Below, in pieces: positions 13,791 to 17,721 of a stretch of DNA of 17,721 bases. A program made the position numbers and the translations under genes. This stretch comes from Rickettsiaceae bacterium (GTDB lineage Bacteria; Pseudomonadota; Alphaproteobacteria; Rickettsiales; Rickettsiaceae). Under the pieces are notes generated by a model. The model had not been told where the DNA came from and made no database searches. It saw only the letters and a list, made by a program, of their open reading frames with translations. How positions within the stretch are numbered: the first letter of the stretch is position 1; every line of letters starts with the position of its first letter. The stretch is taken from the NCBI GenBank assembly GCA_028372485.1, contig JAOMYS010000008.1, positions 1 through 17,721 of the forward strand. Direction: 5' to 3'.

Positions 13791-14925
13791 GCTTGCAAAA
13801 TCTTCTAAATTTCATTATGTTATACGAAATGTCGGCTTTTACAAACCTAAATTACTTCTAAAAATGCTCAACGAAATATACAAAAATATTTTCAAAAAAT
13901 CTCCATGGGATAATTTTGATAATGAAGATAATCTTTTCACTAAGAAAAGAGGCAAAAATTTTGATTTTAATAATTTCAATAGATTCAACTTTGATTTCAA
14001 CTTGAGAAATTTAGTGATATTGCTTGTCTCCGTGTTATTGCTTTGGCTTGGTAGTGGGTTTTATAAAATCAATGAGGGGGGGGAATCTATAGTTACTAGA
14101 TTTGGGAAATATAGTAGAACTGGAATGCCAGGGTTGAACTATCACCTTCCTGCTCCAATAGAGAAAGTGGTAATCGAGGAAGTAGACAAATCAAGACGTA
14201 TTGAGATTGGGTATCGCTCTACAGGTTTTGCAAGAGCTGGAGGTGCAGTTTCTGGGCGAGATCTTAAAACTGAAAGCTTAATGCTTACCGGGGATGAAAA
14301 TATAGTGGAACTCAATGTTGATGTTATGTGGCATATTAGTGATTTTGTTAAATATTCTTTTAACTTAGATAGTCAAAAAGATACTGTAAAAGCTGCAGCA
14401 GAAAGCGCAATTCGTGAAGTAATAGGAAATACTGCAATTAGTGCTGTGCTCTCGAATCAAAAGCAGTCAATTGCAGATAAGATTGAATCTCTAACACAGA
14501 AAACTTTAGACGAGTACCAGTCTGGGGTTACTATTGAGCAGGTGAAATTGCTTCGGGCAGAGCCTCCACAAGAAGTAATTGCTGCATATCGTGATGTTCA
14601 GACCAGTAAGGCTGATAAGGAAAAAGCAGTGAACGAAGCGGAAGCTTATCAAAATGATATTTTGCCGAAAGCTCGTGGTGAAGCTGCAAAGACTGTTCAA
14701 GAAGCAGAAGGTTATTCCGCTTCTGTAACGGCAAGAGCAAAGGGTGATTCCGACCGATTTAACTCCATATATAAACAATATGTTGTAAATAAGGATGTCA
14801 CTGGAAATAGACTATATATTGAAACCGTTGAATCTGTTTTACAAAATTCTGACAAAGTGATTATGGGTGGAGACGGAATGTTACCACATATGGCTGTAAA
14901 TCAGCGTAATGTAACAAAGGAATAG
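13789..14925 (+). CDS. hflK: HflK, SPFH/band-7 regulator of the FtsH protease
   Basis: HflK forms with HflC a large membrane-anchored periplasmic cage around the FtsH protease and modulates its access to membrane proteins. The 378-residue product has one membrane segment at about residues 73-91 (LVILLVSVLLLWLGSGFYKI). The SPFH domain follows: NEGGESIVTRFGKYSRTGMPGLNYHLPAPIE, LMLTGDENIVELNVDV, AAAESAIREVIG. A long helical stalk rich in alanine and glutamate (VQTSKADKEKAVNEAEAYQN) leads to a C-terminal segment. The N-terminus is odd: after 25 residues without family match (an alternative start is Met26 at 13864), a Phe/Asn/Asp-rich stretch at about 57-72 takes the place of the usual Gly/Pro-rich region. 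It begins at the shared CATG with mrp and is 11 bp upstream of hflC. Confidence 0.95.
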   Translation: MLAKSSKFHYVIRNVGFYKPKLLLKMLNEIYKNIFKKSPWDNFDNEDNLFTKKRGKNFDFNNFNRFNFDFNLRNLVILLVSVLLLWLGSGFYKINEGGESIVTRFGKYSRTGMPGLNYHLPAPIEKVVIEEVDKSRRIEIGYRSTGFARAGGAVSGRDLKTESLMLTGDENIVELNVDVMWHISDFVKYSFNLDSQKDTVKAAAESAIREVIGNTAISAVLSNQKQSIADKIESLTQKTLDEYQSGVTIEQVKLLRAEPPQEVIAAYRDVQTSKADKEKAVNEAEAYQNDILPKARGEAAKTVQEAEGYSASVTARAKGDSDRFNSIYKQYVVNKDVTGNRLYIETVESVLQNSDKVIMGGDGMLPHMAVNQRNVTKE

Positions 14926-14936
14926 AGGTATTTGGC

Positions 14937-15794
14937 ATGAATAAATTACATATTGTGGCTTTGGGAGTAATTGCTTCTATTATTTTATTATCAGGAGCGT
15001 TCTTTACAGTAGATCAAAGAGAGACAGCTATGGTATTTCAGTTTGGTGAGGCTGTACGTATAGTGGATAAACCTGGTCTGAATATAAAAATACCTTTCGT
15101 GCAGAATGTGCAATTTCTCAATAATCGTATATTAGATGTAACAGCAGAGGAAAAAGAGCTTACAGCATCTGATGAAAAAAGGGTAATAGTAGATGCTTTT
15201 GCAAAATATAAGATTGTAAATCCGGTGCGTTTTATTAAGACTGTACGTAATTATTCAGGTGTTAATTTGCGCCTTAATAAGATATTAGAATCTGCTATGA
15301 GAACTGTTATTGGTAAAGCTCCTTTAAGTACCTTACTGACAGAGCAAAGATCAAACTTGATGTTACAGATACGAGATTTAGTTCGCACTGAAGCAAAATC
15401 TTTTGGCGTTGAAATAATTGATGTAAGGATTTTGAAGTCTGATCTTCCAACGGAAAATAGTAATGCGATATATCTTCGAATGCAAACTGAGCGTTACAAA
15501 GAGGCTAAACAGATAAGAGCAGAGGGAGCAGAGGAGTCTGCAAAAATTAAAGCTAATGCTGATAAGGAAGGTAAAATCATTCTATCCAATGCTTACATGG
15601 AAGCACAAAAGATAAAAGGTATTGGAGACAAAGAAGCTGCAAAAATCTATAATATAGCATACTCAAAAGATCCTGAATTTTATAAATTCTACAGATCTCT
15701 TGTTGCTTATAAAGCCTCTCTTGTTAAAGAAAATACACAGTTTATTTTATCTCCAAAAGCAGATTTCTTTAAATATTTACATATAGGAAAATAG
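14937..15794 (+). CDS. hflC: HflC, SPFH/band-7 partner of HflK
   Basis: HflC is the second subunit of the HflKC cage that controls FtsH. The 285-residue product has a membrane anchor at about residues 5-24 (HIVALGVIASIILLSGAFFT) and the SPFH domain (VDQRETAMVFQFGEAVRIVD, KPGLNIKIPFVQNVQFLNNR, LESAMRTVIGKAPLSTLLTE, VEIIDVRILKSDLP). The helical stalk contains MQTERYKEAKQIRAEGAEES. The C-terminus FILSPKADFFKYL matches the family ending. A GAGG ribosome site precedes the ATG. Its TAG stop is followed at once by the trhO ATG, so the two genes are translationally linked. Confidence 0.97.
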   Translation: MNKLHIVALGVIASIILLSGAFFTVDQRETAMVFQFGEAVRIVDKPGLNIKIPFVQNVQFLNNRILDVTAEEKELTASDEKRVIVDAFAKYKIVNPVRFIKTVRNYSGVNLRLNKILESAMRTVIGKAPLSTLLTEQRSNLMLQIRDLVRTEAKSFGVEIIDVRILKSDLPTENSNAIYLRMQTERYKEAKQIRAEGAEESAKIKANADKEGKIILSNAYMEAQKIKGIGDKEAAKIYNIAYSKDPEFYKFYRSLVAYKASLVKENTQFILSPKADFFKYLHIGK

Positions 15795-16595
15795 ATGAAT
15801 ATAGAAGAAGATGACTTAGATGATAATAAGATTGCTATAATTAGTTTTTATAGCTTTACTAATATTCAGGACATAGAGAAGCTACAACCACAAATCTTGC
15901 AAATAGCTAAAAGAAAATATGTCAAAGGCACAGTTCTTGTGGCACATGAAGGTTTTAATGGCTCTATTTCCGGTCTTGAAGAGAATGTTAGATTCGTAGT
16001 TAATGAAATAAAAAACCTTACAAACGCAGAGGATGTGAGTATCAAGATCAATTACTGCAGAAAACAGCCATTTTCTAAAGTAAAAGTAAAACTTAAAAAA
16101 GAGATAGTAGCTCTTAAGTTTGGTGATTTAGATATAGAAAATCTAAAAGGAGATTATATTGATAGCAAAGATTGGGATGAGTTCATAAGGCGAGATGATG
16201 TAGTCACTGTAGATACACGTAATAATTACGAGGTAAAGGTTGGTACGTTTGAAGGAGCGATAAATCCAGATACAGAGAATTTTAGTGATTTCCCTAAATG
16301 GACAAAAGATAATCTAGAAATGCTCAAAGGAAAGAAAGTAGCGATGTTTTGCACTGGTGGTATCAGATGTGAGAAGTCCACTGCACTTTTGAAAAATCAT
16401 GGCATCAAAGATGTATATCACCTAAATGGCGGAATATTGCAATATCTTGAAGACACAAAGAATGTAAATGGCATTTGGAAAGGTGAATGTTTTGTGTTTG
16501 ACGATAGAGGCGCAGTATCTTCAGACTTATCGCCATCAGAAGGCTTTTGGGTTGAAGATGGCCAAACTGCAAAAAGTGTAAGCATGAATAAATGA
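15795..16595 (+). CDS. trhO: tRNA U34 hydroxylase TrhO (UPF0176, rhodanese domain)
   Basis: TrhO catalyses oxygen-dependent hydroxylation of uridine 34 in certain tRNAs to 5-hydroxyuridine. The 266-residue product has the N-terminal acylphosphatase-like domain (IAIISFYSFTNI, KGTVLVAHEGFNGSISG, CRKQPFSKVKVKLKKEIVA) and a rhodanese domain from about residue 120 (VVTVDTRNNYEVKVGTFEGA, INPDTENFSDFPKW). The active-site loop is MFCTGGIRCEKS with Cys186 and Cys192. The ending NGIWKGECFVFDDRGAV is typical, but the protein is shorter than E. coli TrhO (about 350 residues) because the extended C-terminal region is missing, as in short alphaproteobacterial forms. It follows hflC with no gap and overlaps the next gene by 4 bp (ATGA). 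Confidence 0.94.
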   Translation: MNIEEDDLDDNKIAIISFYSFTNIQDIEKLQPQILQIAKRKYVKGTVLVAHEGFNGSISGLEENVRFVVNEIKNLTNAEDVSIKINYCRKQPFSKVKVKLKKEIVALKFGDLDIENLKGDYIDSKDWDEFIRRDDVVTVDTRNNYEVKVGTFEGAINPDTENFSDFPKWTKDNLEMLKGKKVAMFCTGGIRCEKSTALLKNHGIKDVYHLNGGILQYLEDTKNVNGIWKGECFVFDDRGAVSSDLSPSEGFWVEDGQTAKSVSMNK

Positions 16596-17221
16596 ATGCA
16601 CAACTAGCATTAGCAGATAGTAAGCGATGTGTTATCCTCAGCGATAATCGTATTATATATGATGCTATATGTGATAACATGAGTTTTACTGATGAGCTTC
16701 GTCTAGATATTTATAGCTTGCAAACTACCTTACAGATCCCCAAGATTAATCTGCTAATTGTAGATGACGGTAATATTAGTGCCGAGAATATCCCACTATA
16801 CAGAATGAATACTCTTATAAATCTTACAAGCCAGAGTTTTGTTCCGGATGAAATACAAGTGTCAAAACCTTTTAAATTAAATGATTTACTGGATATTATT
16901 AAGCATAATATATCCACTCAAGGTCTATTTTGCTGTATTAATAACAAGTGGATTTACAATCAAAAAATTTCTAAATTTAGCTCGCAATATGAGGAAATAT
17001 TATTAACAGACAAAGAAAATGAGATTTTTTCTGCATTACTCTTGAATAAGAAATTCACTCTTTCAAAAAATGAGATGAAGGATCACATTTGGCATTATCA
17101 TAAAGATGCTGAATCAAAAACGATTGAGACTCATTTATATAATCTAAAAAAGAAATTACCAACTGGTTTATTAGAAGTTAGAAGCTCAGAGTGCATACTT
17201 CATGTAAATCAACTCGTTTGA
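16592..17221 (+). CDS. OmpR-type winged-helix regulator with a degenerate receiver domain
   Basis: The 209-residue product has two parts. Residues about 10-105 look like a response-regulator receiver: RCVILSDNRII as strand 1, INLLIVDDGN as strand 3 with Asp58/Asp59, and SKPFKLNDLLDII with the conserved Lys-Pro at 92-93. The acidic pair normally found after strand 1 is reduced to one Asp in SDNR, so phosphorylation is uncertain. Residues about 138-190 are a Trans_reg_C winged helix: LTDKENEIFSALLLNKKFTL, then NEMKDHIWHYHKDAESKTIE and THLYNLKKKLP, with the recognition-helix signature TIETHLYNLKKKL. No histidine kinase gene is adjacent. Four-base overlap with trhO places it at the end of the hflK-hflC-trhO operon. 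The target genes are unknown. Confidence 0.82.
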   Translation: MNAQLALADSKRCVILSDNRIIYDAICDNMSFTDELRLDIYSLQTTLQIPKINLLIVDDGNISAENIPLYRMNTLINLTSQSFVPDEIQVSKPFKLNDLLDIIKHNISTQGLFCCINNKWIYNQKISKFSSQYEEILLTDKENEIFSALLLNKKFTLSKNEMKDHIWHYHKDAESKTIETHLYNLKKKLPTGLLEVRSSECILHVNQLV

Positions 17222-17236
17222 GCTAGGGCTTTTTTT
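17220..17236 (+). terminator. Weak candidate intrinsic terminator after the regulator gene
   Basis: A short stem GAGC-TAGG-GCTT (one G-T pair) is followed directly by a run of seven T at 17230-17236, starting at the stop codon of the regulator. The stem is only about 4 bp, so termination efficiency is doubtful. Its position at the end of the operon supports it. Confidence 0.3.
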
Positions 17237-17259
17237 GTATCTTAAACACATAATTCGAT

Positions 17260-17288
17260 TTGACTTACCGCATTGTGAACTCAATTAT
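17260..17288 (+). promoter_or_regulatory. Candidate sigma-70-type promoter for the terminal lysine-rich gene
   Basis: TTGACT at 17260-17265 (5 of 6 matches to the -35 consensus) is followed after 17 bp by AATTAT at 17283-17288 (4 of 6 for -10). A second -10-like hexamer, TATACT at 17322-17327, is closer to the gene but has no good -35. The region 17222-17373 is otherwise non-coding. In such AT-rich DNA chance matches are common. Confidence 0.35.
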
Positions 17289-17373
17289 ACAATAAAAAGT
17301 GCAACCTTAAAGAAAAGTTAATATACTTAATAGATGACTAGCATATTGATCATTTCAAATAGGAGAAGCGCAT

Positions 17374-17577
17374 ATGCCACCTAAGGATAAAACCCCTGAA
17401 ACAAACATCACTGATTCAGAAATAATTGAATTTTACAAAGATTTGATGAGTGAAGATAAAAATCGATTTAAGAATAATACTCCTGATAAGTACGAAACAA
17501 TAGAAGAAAAAACACAACGCTCCAAACAAGAATTGCAGAATAAGTTAAAGGAGCTGAAAAAAATAATCTTGCTTTGA
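17374..17577 (+). CDS. Lysine-rich hypothetical protein, frame broken at an A7 run
   Basis: ATG at 17374 is preceded by a good Shine-Dalgarno AGGAG at 17361-17365 with 8-nt spacing, so this is a real translation start. As read, the product has 67 residues: an N-terminus with PPKDKTPETNITDSEIIEFY, then a highly charged, probably helical stretch (EEKTQRSKQELQNKLKELKK) and an abrupt hydrophobic end IILL before the stop at 17575-17577. The last five codons come after a run of seven A (17557-17563), and the -1 frame continues with the same lysine/glutamine/asparagine-rich composition, so the true protein is probably longer. There is no signal peptide or membrane segment. I recognise no family. The gene is either frameshifted, recoded, or affected by a sequencing error. 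Confidence 0.6.
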   Translation: MPPKDKTPETNITDSEIIEFYKDLMSEDKNRFKNNTPDKYETIEEKTQRSKQELQNKLKELKKIILL

Positions 17578-17721
17578 AAGAAAAACAACAAAACGCAAAA
17601 CATAATAAGATCACACAAAAATTACCTTTTAAAGAACGTTTATTACTAAAAAAAACTCCTAAAGAAATAAATGATAAATCAAAAGAAGCACAAACAGTGA
17701 GAGGAAAAGAGTTGGATGTAA
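17562..17721 (+). other. -1 frame continuation of the lysine-rich gene, open to the window end
   Basis: Read in the -1 frame from the A7 run, translation continues for 53 codons without a stop to the window edge: NNLALKEKQQNAKHNKITQK, then LPFKERLLLKKTPKEINDKS and a segment ending VRGKELDV. The composition (Lys, Glu, Gln, Asn) matches the upstream part, and both parts lie on one charged helical stretch. This indicates one gene interrupted at the A7 run. The 3' end lies outside the window. Confidence 0.6.

Overview
The window is AT-rich, densely coding DNA that fits an alphaproteobacterium, most likely a flagellated member of the Rickettsiales (Midichloriaceae-like or a relative). The evidence is the flagellar layout (flgF-flgG-flgA-flgH divergent from fliL-fliM-DUF6468-motE), the mrp / hflK-hflC block, a tRNA-hydroxylase rhodanese gene, and a palindromic intergenic repeat of the kind common in rickettsial genomes. 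The lineage is inferred from gene order and composition, not from a database search.

Left part (1-6230), flagellum. On the minus strand lies a tight operon read right to left: flgF (proximal rod), flgG (distal rod), flgA (P-ring chaperone), flgH (L-ring lipoprotein) and fliQ (export gate, cut by the window edge). On the plus strand, from a shared 163-bp divergent promoter region, run fliL, fliM, a DUF6468 gene and motE. Three oddities stand out: FlgF carries what looks like a Sec signal peptide, FliM lacks the N-terminal CheY-binding motif, and motE contains a perfect 22-bp inverted repeat in its coding sequence.

Middle part (6231-12535), metabolism and envelope. A 38-codon ccmD and an overlapping ccmE (cytochrome c maturation) follow motE on the same strand. 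fabD converges on them. Divergent from fabD is a single ORF encoding an exported lytic transglycosylase fused in frame to a peroxiredoxin of the Bcp/PrxQ type. It overlaps a class I fructose-bisphosphate aldolase gene, which is followed by a phosphomannomutase/phosphoglucomutase gene. The last two fit gluconeogenesis feeding sugar-phosphate and envelope precursor synthesis.

Right part (12536-17721). A composite palindromic repeat of about 228 bp fills nearly the whole gap between the convergent genes pmm and mrp. mrp (Fe-S carrier ATPase) and hflK are divergent with overlapping start codons. hflK, hflC, trhO and a winged-helix regulator with a degenerate receiver domain form one tightly packed operon (membrane protease control, tRNA U34 hydroxylation, regulation). 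After a weak terminator and a promoter-like region, the window ends in a lysine-rich gene of unknown function whose reading frame breaks at an A7 run and continues in the -1 frame to the window edge. No rRNA, tRNA, transposase or CRISPR array was seen.
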